The notes under the pieces are model-generated. The model had not been told where the DNA came from, did not search any database, and was given only the letters and a program-made list of their open reading frames with translations. The position numbers and the translations under genes were made by a program. Source: Enterosoma sp964427595 (GTDB lineage: Bacteria > Bacillota_I > Bacilli_A > RFN20 > CAG-288). Taken from it: DNA of 49,973 bases. The stretch spans positions 1-49,973 of the forward strand of contig CAYRUQ010000007.1 of assembly GCA_964427595.1 (NCBI GenBank), read 5' to 3'. Positions 24,039 to 33,781 of this stretch are shown here, piece by piece (positions within the stretch are counted from its first letter, which is position 1; each line of letters begins with the position of its first letter).

Positions 24039-25808
24039 ATGAAAAAGATAGGTATTTTCTTACTGTCTCTTTCTGTTTTCTCTCTTATCTCTTGTACTGG
24101 TATTGAAGATAGCTCCACCTCTTCTAACATTGATTCTACTTCTAGTATCACTAGCTCAAGTCAAGTTGAAGATTCCAGTTCTTCAACTAGTAGTGATGAA
24201 GAAGAAATCATCAATTCAGTGACTGAAGATGAGTTTGGTGGCGGTCAATATGACGATTATGAAGGTGAGGATGATGACATCACTCCTTTAATTGAGACTA
24301 TCACCGCTTTAAGATCAGTCACTAAGTACACTTATGAGACGACTTATAGCATCTCTGGTGTCACTGAGAAAGTCATCGATCATTACGGAGAACATTACTT
24401 CTACGAAGAGAATCTCTCCGATCCTTCTCAGTCCTTCGGTTATGCTGAAGAAGCTTATACGACAAGTAGTAGAAATGTCTTAAAGTTCTATGTCAATGAT
24501 GGTGATGATATCTCAAGATATGAGCCTTCCATCTATTTATATGAAGGAACAAGCTCCGGTAATCCTGTTGCTATGCAAGAAGTGTTCGGTGCTACTGGTG
24601 TGGCTGGACTTCATAACATCTACGATGCGGCAATGGAAGAACTGACAGCTATCAGAGTGACAGAAGTCAGTTATCTATTAACTTCTTCAAGCTTATACAC
24701 AGTCTTCCAATTCATGACACAACTGGGTTCATCAATCGCAGATTCGATGACACAAATCAAGCTCGATATCCTCGATAGAAATACCAATAAAATTCAAGTG
24801 ACAATCTCTTTAGGTGACACTGGTGATATCACTTCTATTCTCACGCCTGTTGAGACTTCTGAATTTGATGATTTAGATGAGGCTCTTGAATCAGGAGAGA
24901 TCAAAGGTTACGCCTATCACGATGAAGTGGTTACTCTCTTTGAAGAAAACCTCAATCTCAACAATTACACTATCCATCCTAGCTTAGATGGTATCGATGG
25001 TTCTTTCACTGCTTATTTGGCTAACGATTATTTCTTGATCGACTTTGCTGATGAATATAACCAGAGTGGATATCTTGATTTTGGATACGCTTATCTTCCT
25101 AGTGGTACCGAAGTCACTTTAGAGACCACTGATGAAAATGGTAACTATGTTGAAAGTGAAACTATATCTGTTCATTACTCAGCTTGTTATGAATTTGATT
25201 ATGTCGATGGTGAAGTTCACTTCTTGAATTTAGTCGGTCCTAATGAAACTGATGATATGAAAATCTTCGAAGTTGAAAACTACGATGATTTATATGAGAT
25301 CTCAGAAGAGAATTTAAACGAAGACTATCTTTATGTCGTCGTTGAAGAAAATTACGCCTATGTCTATGGAATCATCGACGGAAGCACTAATGAGTACGGC
25401 TTCACTTCCTATAGCGAGTGGTTTGATACTGTCGGTGATTTCTATATCTCTAATTCATCTACTTTCTACACCTCCTCAGCTGCTATCGGAAGCTTAGCTA
25501 GGTTCTACATGGAGAAAGAAAGTGATAACGAGTTCTACTCGACTGATTCTTCTTTCGTCTATCAGATGGCTAACTCTTTATTCGGTTGGGGATTCATCGA
25601 TGGAACTTCTTGGCTTTCTTACTGTGAGAAAGCTTATGCCTCATTTGAAGAGGATGAAGGTGTGATTTCTTCCGCTAAATTAGGTTTAAGCATCCGTCTT
25701 CCTAACGGAAGTAGAAACATCGAGGCTTGTATGGATATCACTGATATCGGTACGACTAGAGTCACAAATATTGAAAACAAACTTGATCAATTACAGGAGG
25801 GTGAATGA
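24039..25808 (+). CDS. Large surface lipoprotein, unknown function
   Basis: A 589-residue lipoprotein with lipobox LISC (residues 16-19) and an acidic/Ser-rich spacer (CTGIEDSSTSS then many Ser, Asp and Glu). The remainder (from about residue 85) is Tyr/Asp/Ser-rich and probably beta-rich, with no motif I recognise. The start is the ATG after AAGGAGGG. The in-frame start 33 bp earlier lies inside the previous gene without a ribosome site. The first residues after the lipid cysteine closely match those of the next gene (CTGVEDSSTSS), so these two share a duplicated N-terminal module and likely a common origin. Confidence 0.75.
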   Translation: MKKIGIFLLSLSVFSLISCTGIEDSSTSSNIDSTSSITSSSQVEDSSSSTSSDEEEIINSVTEDEFGGGQYDDYEGEDDDITPLIETITALRSVTKYTYETTYSISGVTEKVIDHYGEHYFYEENLSDPSQSFGYAEEAYTTSSRNVLKFYVNDGDDISRYEPSIYLYEGTSSGNPVAMQEVFGATGVAGLHNIYDAAMEELTAIRVTEVSYLLTSSSLYTVFQFMTQLGSSIADSMTQIKLDILDRNTNKIQVTISLGDTGDITSILTPVETSEFDDLDEALESGEIKGYAYHDEVVTLFEENLNLNNYTIHPSLDGIDGSFTAYLANDYFLIDFADEYNQSGYLDFGYAYLPSGTEVTLETTDENGNYVESETISVHYSACYEFDYVDGEVHFLNLVGPNETDDMKIFEVENYDDLYEISEENLNEDYLYVVVEENYAYVYGIIDGSTNEYGFTSYSEWFDTVGDFYISNSSTFYTSSAAIGSLARFYMEKESDNEFYSTDSSFVYQMANSLFGWGFIDGTSWLSYCEKAYASFEEDEGVISSAKLGLSIRLPNGSRNIEACMDITDIGTTRVTNIENKLDQLQEGE

Positions 25809-27859
25809 TGAAACGTATTGTCTTACTTTTTCTACCACTTCTTCTTTTAGTCTCTTGTACAGGTGTTGAAGATAGTTCCACTTCTTCTAGCGTTGATAGT
25901 TCAATTTCTTCTTCATCTTCTGAAACAACAACTACCAACAGTTCTTCTGTGGATATCGTTGAAGAAGAACCTATTGGTGAGCTTCAGAGAGTCTTCTCAC
26001 TTTTAGCCGAAGGAAACTTTCATATCGAATACACCTTAAGTTACGCCTCTCAGTCTTCCATTCAAACACAAACAGCCGACTATACAAACTATGCGATTGA
26101 AACTGATGGTTATTTCGGTTTCACTGCGGTCGCTCAAGGAGATGGTTTCATCTTCCCTTATACCAGAAATGGTGATCAGATTGAATCTAAAGCTCCTAGC
26201 ATCAACAATTATACCGGTATGAGGTATGAAACTTTAGCTGATTATCGATCGACCTTCAGAGATTTCGATTGGACTTATTTGGAGACTGAGGCTGATGAAG
26301 ATGGTTATTACACTTATACTTTCGGTGAGAATGCAGATAACGACGAGATAATCAGCACTGTCTGCATGCTTTATAGCTCATCAGCGACTCCCTCTTCTTT
26401 GAAATTCAAAGTCATCGGAAACTCAGTCATCTCCTATGGCGTCGGTATCGATTATGGAGAAGTTCAAGATACGGTCATCGCTAATATCTCTGGAATAGGA
26501 ACAACGGAGATCGAAGATATCAAAGCCTATCTTGCAAGTGGTGGTACTGCCAAAGACTATGTCAGTGATAGATTCGTCGCTTTCCTCCTTCCCTATTTGA
26601 TCTCTTATAACTATTCGATCGATGTCGATTTAACTGAAGTTGATTCAACCGGCATCTCCACTCCTATCTATCACAAGGTCTTCACTGAATATAGTGAGCA
26701 TTCTTATGTCGATTCTTTTGAATCGGGTACGGGATTCGTTCAGTTCATGAACACCGTCAACAGATATACGATCGACTCTGATGGAAATCTCGTCTTAGGC
26801 GCTTATGTAGCCGCTGATACAAGTGGTACTCCGATGGAAGATATCTGGTATGAAGAAATCGGTATCAGCTTTGTCGATGTCACTGCTTCTAACTTGACCG
26901 GGTACATGAGTGAAGAAGATGGTGTCACCTACTATCACATGACTGATACACAACTGATCTCCGCTATCGCTAATGTCGCTAACTTAGGTTATGACGATAG
27001 TTATTATGTTTCAGAAGTGATCATCACTATCGACGACTACGACACCGGAGCTTTTACCGTCAGGTTTGATTACTATGTCAGAAGCAGCAATAGAGATTTA
27101 GGTACCGCTTATGCTTCTTTCCACTCCAGAGGAACTTCTGAGAATAAACCGGTCGATGTCCTTCTTAGTGAAGGAGATCAAGCGAATACTCAAACTAGTG
27201 ATGATTTACAAGAAGCATTAGATCTCTTTAGAGAAGATAATTACCGTCAGTATGCTCTCGGTGATAGCTCTATTGTCGAATATATCTATAACCCGAAATA
27301 CACCTATTACAGGTACACTAGTTCTTCAGCTGATACTGGCGAAGGATATCTGATCGACACTGATGGTTTAGTCAAGTCTTACTCTCTATCTTCTGGAAGT
27401 TTGAGTGTCGGAAACTCCACTAATCTCGTCCTTCCTGGAACTTCATCTTCCTATGCTGATGATTATGATATGGGTTATTTCTCGAGTCCTAAAGTCTACT
27501 CAGATAGCACTGTCGATGAAGAAGCTAGCGCTGAATTAGAAGAGATCCTCTTCTCAAGTGATAATTACCATCTTTATTCTTCTGGTGGAGAATTCATGTG
27601 GGCTAATGATGATCCACAAGTTTTATCTTGGGCTAGTGAATACTTCTCTTGGGTCATTAATGGTTATGGATTTGCCGGTGTCCCTCAAATCGCTATCAAG
27701 TTCCACCTTGCTGATCAGGGAGAGTCTAATCAAACATCTCGTTTGACCTTCTACTTATTCACATATGACTACAGCGGATACTACTATTACACACCTTTCA
27801 CTTTCTTTGATTTAGGAAACGCCAGTGTCTCCGCAATTGACGATTATTTAAGTGCTTAA
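25805..27859 (+). CDS. Large surface lipoprotein, paralogous N-terminus to its neighbour
   Basis: A 684-residue lipoprotein with lipobox LVSC (residues 15-18), then CTGVEDSSTSSSVDSS and a Ser/Thr spacer to about residue 50. The rest is acidic, aromatic-rich and probably beta-structured. A pattern of units of about 200-230 residues, each starting from a hydrophobic helix-like stretch, suggests internal repeats. No enzyme motif is seen. It overlaps the previous stop by 4 bp (ATGATG start) with GGAGG upstream. It is probably a surface binding or structural protein acting with the co-expressed proteases. Confidence 0.75.
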   Translation: MMKRIVLLFLPLLLLVSCTGVEDSSTSSSVDSSISSSSSETTTTNSSSVDIVEEEPIGELQRVFSLLAEGNFHIEYTLSYASQSSIQTQTADYTNYAIETDGYFGFTAVAQGDGFIFPYTRNGDQIESKAPSINNYTGMRYETLADYRSTFRDFDWTYLETEADEDGYYTYTFGENADNDEIISTVCMLYSSSATPSSLKFKVIGNSVISYGVGIDYGEVQDTVIANISGIGTTEIEDIKAYLASGGTAKDYVSDRFVAFLLPYLISYNYSIDVDLTEVDSTGISTPIYHKVFTEYSEHSYVDSFESGTGFVQFMNTVNRYTIDSDGNLVLGAYVAADTSGTPMEDIWYEEIGISFVDVTASNLTGYMSEEDGVTYYHMTDTQLISAIANVANLGYDDSYYVSEVIITIDDYDTGAFTVRFDYYVRSSNRDLGTAYASFHSRGTSENKPVDVLLSEGDQANTQTSDDLQEALDLFREDNYRQYALGDSSIVEYIYNPKYTYYRYTSSSADTGEGYLIDTDGLVKSYSLSSGSLSVGNSTNLVLPGTSSSYADDYDMGYFSSPKVYSDSTVDEEASAELEEILFSSDNYHLYSSGGEFMWANDDPQVLSWASEYFSWVINGYGFAGVPQIAIKFHLADQGESNQTSRLTFYLFTYDYSGYYYYTPFTFFDLGNASVSAIDDYLSA

Positions 27860-27875
27860 AAGAAAGGAGAGAAAT

Positions 27876-30800
27876 ATGAAAACCAAAAAGAAGCTGTTTT
27901 CGATTTTGACTGCCTGTGCTGCTTTAGTTTTAGTTGGTTGTACAGAAACAAGTTCGAGCTTAAGTAGTTCTATTGGTGGTGATAGCTCTACTAGCATCAA
28001 CACCAGTTCGACTGACTCAAGCACACCTGTTTCTAGTTCAACAGAAGATTCCTCTTCCTCATCGGTTGACGAAGAGATTGTTGAGATCACCAAAGTTGAG
28101 ATCAACGGTCCTACTTCCGTCTATGTCGGTAGCACGATCACTTTGACAGCTGGCGTCACTGGTGATAGTGAAAATGAAGTCGATTGGCTCTCTCTTACTC
28201 CCTCTATCGCTAGCGTCGATGAAAATGGAACCGTCACCGGTTTATCGGAAGGTACTGCCTTCATCCAAGCTACCGCTAGCAAAGATGCGAGTAAGTATGC
28301 CACTTATGAGGTCACCGTCACTTTAAGAAAAGAGACTCCTACTTCTTTGAGTGTCACTTTAACTGGTGATGGCGTCACTTATGATGAGTCTACTAATCGC
28401 TATAACATCGAAGTTGGTACATCTTTCCAAATCGAGTACAAAACCGATGTTGAAAATCCGATTGATCCGTATGGAGATGGTGTCTACTACACTCTGCTTA
28501 CCGATGATAATGGTGTCTCTTATGAACAATATGTCACTATCAATCGCTCCACTGGTGAAGGTAGTGTCAACATCGCTGCTGAGGATGTCGTCTTAAGAGT
28601 TCAGGTCGCTTTCCCGATCAGTCAAAACAATTACATCTATGGTCAAGCTTCCTTCTTGACCACTGATACCTCTCTTGATGTGATCAACTCTTATGCGACC
28701 AAAGTTGAAGAAGCTATCTCTTTAGAAAGAGATAATGCGACTTCTTCCACTGTCAGAAGAAATAGAAAAGTCGTCACCACTTCACCTGTTTATGATTCAA
28801 ATAGTGGAACTACCACTTATCAAGAGAATGTCGATTTGATCAACAAAGACATAACTTATAAATACTATACTGACGCTGTTTATATGACTGAGACTGAACC
28901 TTATTCCACCACTTCTGGTTCAGGACTGACTACCACTTACGCCTATAGCGGTATTCAAAACGATGGTTACTACAACTTTGAATACACTGGTTCCTCTTAT
29001 AGCAGAAGTGTCGGAACCGTTTATTCTAAGAATGAAGCTGGAAGAGAAGATGATGCTGCTCTTCCTTATAACTATGATGCTAGTAACATCTATGGAATCA
29101 CCGGTAATGCTTTGACCATCCTCAGCGAAGATGATTATCTCGGTCTTCCTGCTTTCGGTTCAGAAGCCGTCAGATCAGTGATGATTGTGAAGGATTTCTC
29201 GGATAGCGTTTATATCAGTGCTTCTTATCAAACTAGTGAGAATGAAGCTGTCGCTGTCGACTTATTGCTCGGTTTCTCTGCTGATGGCTACCTCTCTTAC
29301 TATCGCTTCAACTCCACCATCCTTGAAAACGGAGAGATCGTCAGCGACCTCTCTGAATCGGCTGAGATTGAATATGATGGCGAGAAGACTTCTGATACCT
29401 CTTCTAGCAATAGCTCTCATATCGATGTCTCTTCTCTTGCGATGAGCACTATCTACTCTCTTACTAATCTCTATGGAACGACCACTGATCAATATAACTT
29501 CAATAACGACCGTTATAATGTCACATTTGGTTATAACAATGGTTCTTATGCAGCTTCGATGGAACCTGATAGAGCCTTCGCTTTCAAAGTCAATGGTTCT
29601 GGTTCCGCTGCTTTGACTGACTTCTCTGTCTCTGTCTCTAATGCTGATGATTACACGATCGTCGGTGGCGCAGCTGACGGAAGTGATTTAACTCCTGATG
29701 AGAAGAGACCGGTCGCTGTCGTCAATGAGATGGGTGAGGGCGTCTTTGTCGTCAACAACGCTTTCACTAGCGATAGCCATTATGTCACTGGCACCTCAAC
29801 AGTCACTATTTCCACCGCTTCTTCTTCCTATTCCTTCAATGTCACCTTCACCGACTTTGGTGAACCGACAGCTATCACCATCACTGGTATTTACACATCT
29901 ACCACTTACTCGATCTTCGAAAACGAAGAATCCACCGCTTTCAGAGTCAGTGTTGAACCTTCTTATAACAGCTATGATCTGGTGTTAAATGCCTATGATA
30001 CAGCTACAAATGCAAAGGTCGATGATGCTCTTGAATTAGTCTCTACCACCAGCTCCAGTCTCGGTAGTGTCAACGTCTATGCTATCAAGGGTCTTAAAGC
30101 CGGAAGCTATTACTTCAATATTGGAGTCGATGGTTATGAGCTCACCAGCTCTAACTACTACATCAATGTTGAAGAACCTTTAAGTAACGATACTATCAAG
30201 GAGAACATCCTCGATACTTACTTCGTTTATGGTTCTAGTTCTTCTTACCATACTTCCTTCTACTTCGATAGTGAGAGAGGTAAACTGATCATCACTCAAA
30301 ATAACTATGGTGTCACTTGGACTGATGAGATTGACTTCACTCTCAATAATGGTTCCATCACCCTCTCAGGTGGAAGTGCCGTCTCTGGTTTAGATGGTGA
30401 ATATGTTGAGCTTGGAACTAATTCCAGCGGTTCTGCAAGCGGTCACTATAATCCTACTTTCGGTTATATCAGAACTGATGTTCCTGTCACTTTGACCTCT
30501 AGCCTTGATTCTATCGGTTTACAATTAACCAGCTATGGTTATACATATGTCTCTACTTATACCATTTCTAAGTACACCTTCCCTCAGTTAAGTAACTATA
30601 CCTTCACTAATGGTTCCTTATATAGCAGTGGTTCTTATACCTATATTGACATGGTCATCAATGAAGATAATACCGGTGGAACCTTCACCTTCAAGAGTAG
30701 TTCTTCTAGTGATGCTACTATCTTAGGTACAGCCACCTTTGATTTGACCACTGGTATCTATGGAGCTACTATCACCAATATTGTTGAAGAAGGCGAAAAT

Positions 30801-30929
30801 AACATCACCTCATCTTGGGATGAGACTATCTCTTGTACAGTCTCCGTCTCTGGCACCTATGTCTACTTCTATGTCACAATCAACTCTTCAGCTTCAACCA
30901 CCATCTCTCTCACCGGTCGTCCTGCTTAA
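27876..30929 (+). CDS. Very large lipoprotein with bacterial Ig-like (Big2) domain
   Basis: A 1017-residue lipoprotein. The lipobox LVGC is near residues 19-22, followed by a Ser/Thr spacer of about 45 residues. Next comes a Big2-type Ig domain (about 70-155) with the typical VYVGSTITLTAGVTG and SIASVDENGTVTGLSEGTA pattern. The remaining 850 residues are Ser/Tyr/Thr-rich beta-type sequence with no catalytic motif I can see. The ATG at 27876 is chosen for AAAGGAGA and because the signal peptide begins there. It is the last gene of the five-gene operon and is followed by a strong bidirectional terminator. Confidence 0.8.
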   Translation: MKTKKKLFSILTACAALVLVGCTETSSSLSSSIGGDSSTSINTSSTDSSTPVSSSTEDSSSSSVDEEIVEITKVEINGPTSVYVGSTITLTAGVTGDSENEVDWLSLTPSIASVDENGTVTGLSEGTAFIQATASKDASKYATYEVTVTLRKETPTSLSVTLTGDGVTYDESTNRYNIEVGTSFQIEYKTDVENPIDPYGDGVYYTLLTDDNGVSYEQYVTINRSTGEGSVNIAAEDVVLRVQVAFPISQNNYIYGQASFLTTDTSLDVINSYATKVEEAISLERDNATSSTVRRNRKVVTTSPVYDSNSGTTTYQENVDLINKDITYKYYTDAVYMTETEPYSTTSGSGLTTTYAYSGIQNDGYYNFEYTGSSYSRSVGTVYSKNEAGREDDAALPYNYDASNIYGITGNALTILSEDDYLGLPAFGSEAVRSVMIVKDFSDSVYISASYQTSENEAVAVDLLLGFSADGYLSYYRFNSTILENGEIVSDLSESAEIEYDGEKTSDTSSSNSSHIDVSSLAMSTIYSLTNLYGTTTDQYNFNNDRYNVTFGYNNGSYAASMEPDRAFAFKVNGSGSAALTDFSVSVSNADDYTIVGGAADGSDLTPDEKRPVAVVNEMGEGVFVVNNAFTSDSHYVTGTSTVTISTASSSYSFNVTFTDFGEPTAITITGIYTSTTYSIFENEESTAFRVSVEPSYNSYDLVLNAYDTATNAKVDDALELVSTTSSSLGSVNVYAIKGLKAGSYYFNIGVDGYELTSSNYYINVEEPLSNDTIKENILDTYFVYGSSSSYHTSFYFDSERGKLIITQNNYGVTWTDEIDFTLNNGSITLSGGSAVSGLDGEYVELGTNSSGSASGHYNPTFGYIRTDVPVTLTSSLDSIGLQLTSYGYTYVSTYTISKYTFPQLSNYTFTNGSLYSSGSYTYIDMVINEDNTGGTFTFKSSSSSDATILGTATFDLTTGIYGATITNIVEEGENNITSSWDETISCTVSVSGTYVYFYVTINSSASTTISLTGRPA

Positions 30930-30958
30930 ACTCATCATCTTAGCTATTTAAAGTGATC

Positions 30959-30997
30959 AAAAAATCTCCTGTGGTTTCTTGCCACAGGAGATTTTTT
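30959..30997. terminator. Bidirectional terminator
   Basis: A perfect 16-bp stem (30959-30974 with 30982-30997) around a 7-nt loop, with A-run and T-run flanks. It can end transcripts from both the lipoprotein operon and the convergent HAD phosphatase gene. Confidence 0.9.
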
Positions 30998-31067
30998 ATT
31001 TGCTAAGAGACTTTTATAAAAATCTAACTAATAAAAATTAAAATGGCACACTTATTAAATCAATGTA

Positions 31068-31895
31068 TCAGTTGTCGCCTTCAAAGAAATCTTTTAACTC
31101 AATATAAATGCCTTCGTGATTGTTATCTTCTCTAGTGATATGAGAAGCGACTTGTTTCAGATATGAAGATCCGTTTTTCATCGCATAACTATTTTTAAAA
31201 GAAGAGAGCATCTCAATATCATTTTCACCATCACCAAAGACGATGACATGATCTTTATCAAGATGATAATACTCTCTTAGTTTGTCGATTGAAGTCGCTT
31301 TGTTGACTGATTTGAAGTAGAGTTCTCCGATCGTTTTCTCTTCATCCCAGAAACGGAAAGAAAGATCATCATATGAAGAAGCAAGGTTTAATATCTTTTC
31401 TGCTAAAGAAGAATCATAAAGAGTGATGATCAAAGAAGAGAGATCTTGATAATCCCTTTTTGTCATATCACCGATCAAGATCTTTCTCCCTTCAGTATGA
31501 AAGAAGTTCTCATAAGAAGGATCCTCTCTTAAAAAGTAGAGATATTCGTCATCTTCAGCGACGAGATTAGAAAAGTCAGTCAAATCAAAATGAGAGAGGA
31601 AATCTTTGATCACTTCTTTTGAAAACTGCTTTTTAAAAGTAGGAAAAGAAGGATCATAAGGATGAATTATCAAAGCTCCGTTATTAGCGATGAATGGTCC
31701 TTTACAACCTAGTTCTTGATGATAAGGAAGAACAGCTCTGTCTGGTCTTCCAGATGCCATCGTGATGATATGACCTTCTTTTTGCAGTTTTAAAAGATAG
31801 TCTTTTGTCTTCGGCATGATCGTATTTTCGCTAGTCAAAAGCGTGCCATCACAATCTAAGACAATCAGATAATGTTCTTTTCTTATTTGATCCAT
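31068..31895 (-). CDS. Cof-type HAD phosphatase
   Basis: A 275-residue HAD hydrolase of the Cof (type IIB) subfamily that hydrolyses sugar phosphates or cofactor phosphates. Motif I is LDCDGTL (residues 13-19), motif II TMASGR near 50, with the Lys of motif III in KATSID near 206 and FGDGENDIEML near 232 as motif IV. The C2 cap occupies about 85-190, as usual in this group. The predicted promoter -10 TAGAAT ends 8 nt before the ATG with no ribosome site, so translation is probably leaderless. It diverges from the endonuclease gene. The substrate is not readable. Confidence 0.85.
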   Translation of the reverse strand: MDQIRKEHYLIVLDCDGTLLTSENTIMPKTKDYLLKLQKEGHIITMASGRPDRAVLPYHQELGCKGPFIANNGALIIHPYDPSFPTFKKQFSKEVIKDFLSHFDLTDFSNLVAEDDEYLYFLREDPSYENFFHTEGRKILIGDMTKRDYQDLSSLIITLYDSSLAEKILNLASSYDDLSFRFWDEEKTIGELYFKSVNKATSIDKLREYYHLDKDHVIVFGDGENDIEMLSSFKNSYAMKNGSSYLKQVASHITREDNNHEGIYIELKDFFEGDN

Positions 31896-31903
31896 ACTTC
31901 AAT

Positions 31904-31909
31904 ATTCTA
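31904..31909 (-). promoter_or_regulatory. -10 box of the HAD phosphatase gene
   Basis: TAGAAT on the minus strand is followed by 8 nt and then the ATG at 31895. No Shine-Dalgarno is present. Confidence 0.5.
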
Positions 31910-32038
31910 AACGGAAGAAAGAGTCTCTTTCATCCCTTTATGAAGAATGAAAACACTATCATTGAAGATGAATTTGTATCAGCTAACTTAGGCTCTTCTT
32001 TCTTTCAAAATATCAAGAATTTAAATATATAGGTAAAG

Positions 32039-32047
32039 TGATAGAAT
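32039..32047 (+). promoter_or_regulatory. Extended -10 promoter of the endonuclease gene
   Basis: TGATAGAAT (TG-n-TAGAAT) ends exactly 7 nt before the ATG at 32055, again without a ribosome site. Confidence 0.6.
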
Positions 32048-32054
32048 TAGAAAC

Positions 32055-33776
32055 ATGAACAAGATTTTATTGATACTGGCTTTTACAAAGCTGATATTCC
32101 CAACGGGTGCTTATGATTCTTTAGCAACATCAAGCAATTTCTCGGGAAGAGCTTATGACGAGACACAGATGATGGATTTCACTTCATCAACCGAAGAAGA
32201 GATTGATGAATATTACGGAAATCCAGGCACTTTAACTGGCGAAGATTTTAAAGAATATCTTTATGATGTCATCAGTCAAGATAATTACTTCCTCGATTAT
32301 GGAAGTGGAACTTCTACCGGTGTTGGAAAGTATTATGAGATCACTGATAGAAACTGGGAGTTATCCGCTGAGATTGATCCGGCTACTTTCGTCTTTGGTG
32401 AAGAGGATGATGACGAATATTATTTAAGACTTCTTTATTCGACTGGAAATGATAGCACTACTACCGCTTATAACAATGCCATCAATGGCTATTCAAATAA
32501 CTCTGATCTCACTTATATCGATTATGACAATAGACAAAAACCTAGCTCTTATGTCCAAGTAGATAAAGAACATGTCTGGGCTAAGAGCCACGGTTTTGAA
32601 GGTGATCCTATTAAAGGTGCTGGAACTGATTTACATCACCTCATCGCAGCCGATCATAACAGCAATAACAGACACAGCAATTATTGCTACGGAGAAGTGG
32701 TTGATAAAAATAGTGCTACTATCGTCTATTGTTATCTTGCTGATGGAACCAGTGAGATATCCGGTTATATCGGTGATGATGCTGGAGGCGAGAAAGTTTT
32801 TGAACCAAATGATGAATATAAAGGCGATGTCGCAAGAGCCATTTTATACATGGCTACAAGATATGGAATCAATACTGGTGAGAACACTAAAACAGAACCT
32901 TATCTCGTTTTAACTGATGATAAAGATCTAGACGATGATAATGACAACTATATGGGCGTCCAACATAATCTCTCAACGATGCTAGAGTGGAACGAACTTG
33001 ATCCTGTCGATGAATATGAAAGTAGAAGAAACAGTCTCATCTACAAGAATGTTCAAAATAACCGCAACCCTTATGTCGACCATCCTGAGTGGGCAAGAAG
33101 AGTCTTTGATTCCGATTACAGCTTGGAGATTGAATCACCAAATATTGAGTTAAAAGAAAGTTATAACCTTCATATCGGTTCAACATTAAGCCTTGGTATT
33201 GATTCCTCTTATTTTGGAACTGATGAACTTAACACCATTTATGATTCGGATTATCTAATCTTCAACGAAGAAGACTTTACTATCACTCCTATCAAAGAAG
33301 GCGAAACTACCTTCACTATCACATATTCTTCTAGTAAAGAAGACGAAGAAGAGACAGAAGAAGAAATCAAAATATCAACTACCATCTATATCAAACCTGC
33401 TGTAACTATCACTAATCTTGAAATAGAAGAACTCACCTTAACACTAGATGAAACTTACGACTTATCCTCTCTTGAGTATGAGAATATCTTCGATGATGAA
33501 ATAATAAATATCACCGCTTCAGATGAAAGTGTCGCAAGTATTAGTAATAACATCATTACTGCTTCAACAATCGGTGAATGTGATATCATCGTTGAAGTGA
33601 CCGGTGATGTCACTTCAACACTGGCGACTATCAAACTGACTGTTGAACTTAGTGAAGAACAACGGATGTTCTTAATAATTGTCGGTATCGTCGTTGTTAT
33701 CATCCTTATCGTAGTCATAGTCGTATTTGTTAAGAAGAAGTCTAAAAAGAAGAAAAAGAGTAAGAAAAAGAAATAA
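32055..33776 (+). CDS. Membrane-anchored secreted endonuclease I with Ig-like domain
   Basis: A 573-residue exported nuclease. An N-terminal signal peptide (about residues 1-20) is followed by an endonuclease I (His-Me finger) domain with EHVWAKSHGF (near 173), GTDLHHLIAADHNSNNRHSN (near 190) and GDVARAILYMATRYG (near 257). The C-terminal third holds Ig-like Big2-type beta segments, then one membrane helix (about 537-560) and a very basic tail of about 13 residues, mostly Lys and Ser. The enzyme would therefore sit on the outer face of the membrane and cut extracellular DNA or RNA, feeding nucleotide uptake alongside the 5'-nucleotidase at 6996-8486. Promoter spacing implies a leaderless mRNA. 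Confidence 0.85.
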   Translation: MNKILLILAFTKLIFPTGAYDSLATSSNFSGRAYDETQMMDFTSSTEEEIDEYYGNPGTLTGEDFKEYLYDVISQDNYFLDYGSGTSTGVGKYYEITDRNWELSAEIDPATFVFGEEDDDEYYLRLLYSTGNDSTTTAYNNAINGYSNNSDLTYIDYDNRQKPSSYVQVDKEHVWAKSHGFEGDPIKGAGTDLHHLIAADHNSNNRHSNYCYGEVVDKNSATIVYCYLADGTSEISGYIGDDAGGEKVFEPNDEYKGDVARAILYMATRYGINTGENTKTEPYLVLTDDKDLDDDNDNYMGVQHNLSTMLEWNELDPVDEYESRRNSLIYKNVQNNRNPYVDHPEWARRVFDSDYSLEIESPNIELKESYNLHIGSTLSLGIDSSYFGTDELNTIYDSDYLIFNEEDFTITPIKEGETTFTITYSSSKEDEEETEEEIKISTTIYIKPAVTITNLEIEELTLTLDETYDLSSLEYENIFDDEIINITASDESVASISNNIITASTIGECDIIVEVTGDVTSTLATIKLTVELSEEQRMFLIIVGIVVVIILIVVIVVFVKKKSKKKKKSKKKK

Positions 33777-33781
33777 ACATT

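Noticed and set aside
29262..29492. Opposite-strand open frames inside the lipoprotein genes.
   Set aside because: They are shadows of biased Ser/Asp codons, lack ribosome sites and have no family features.
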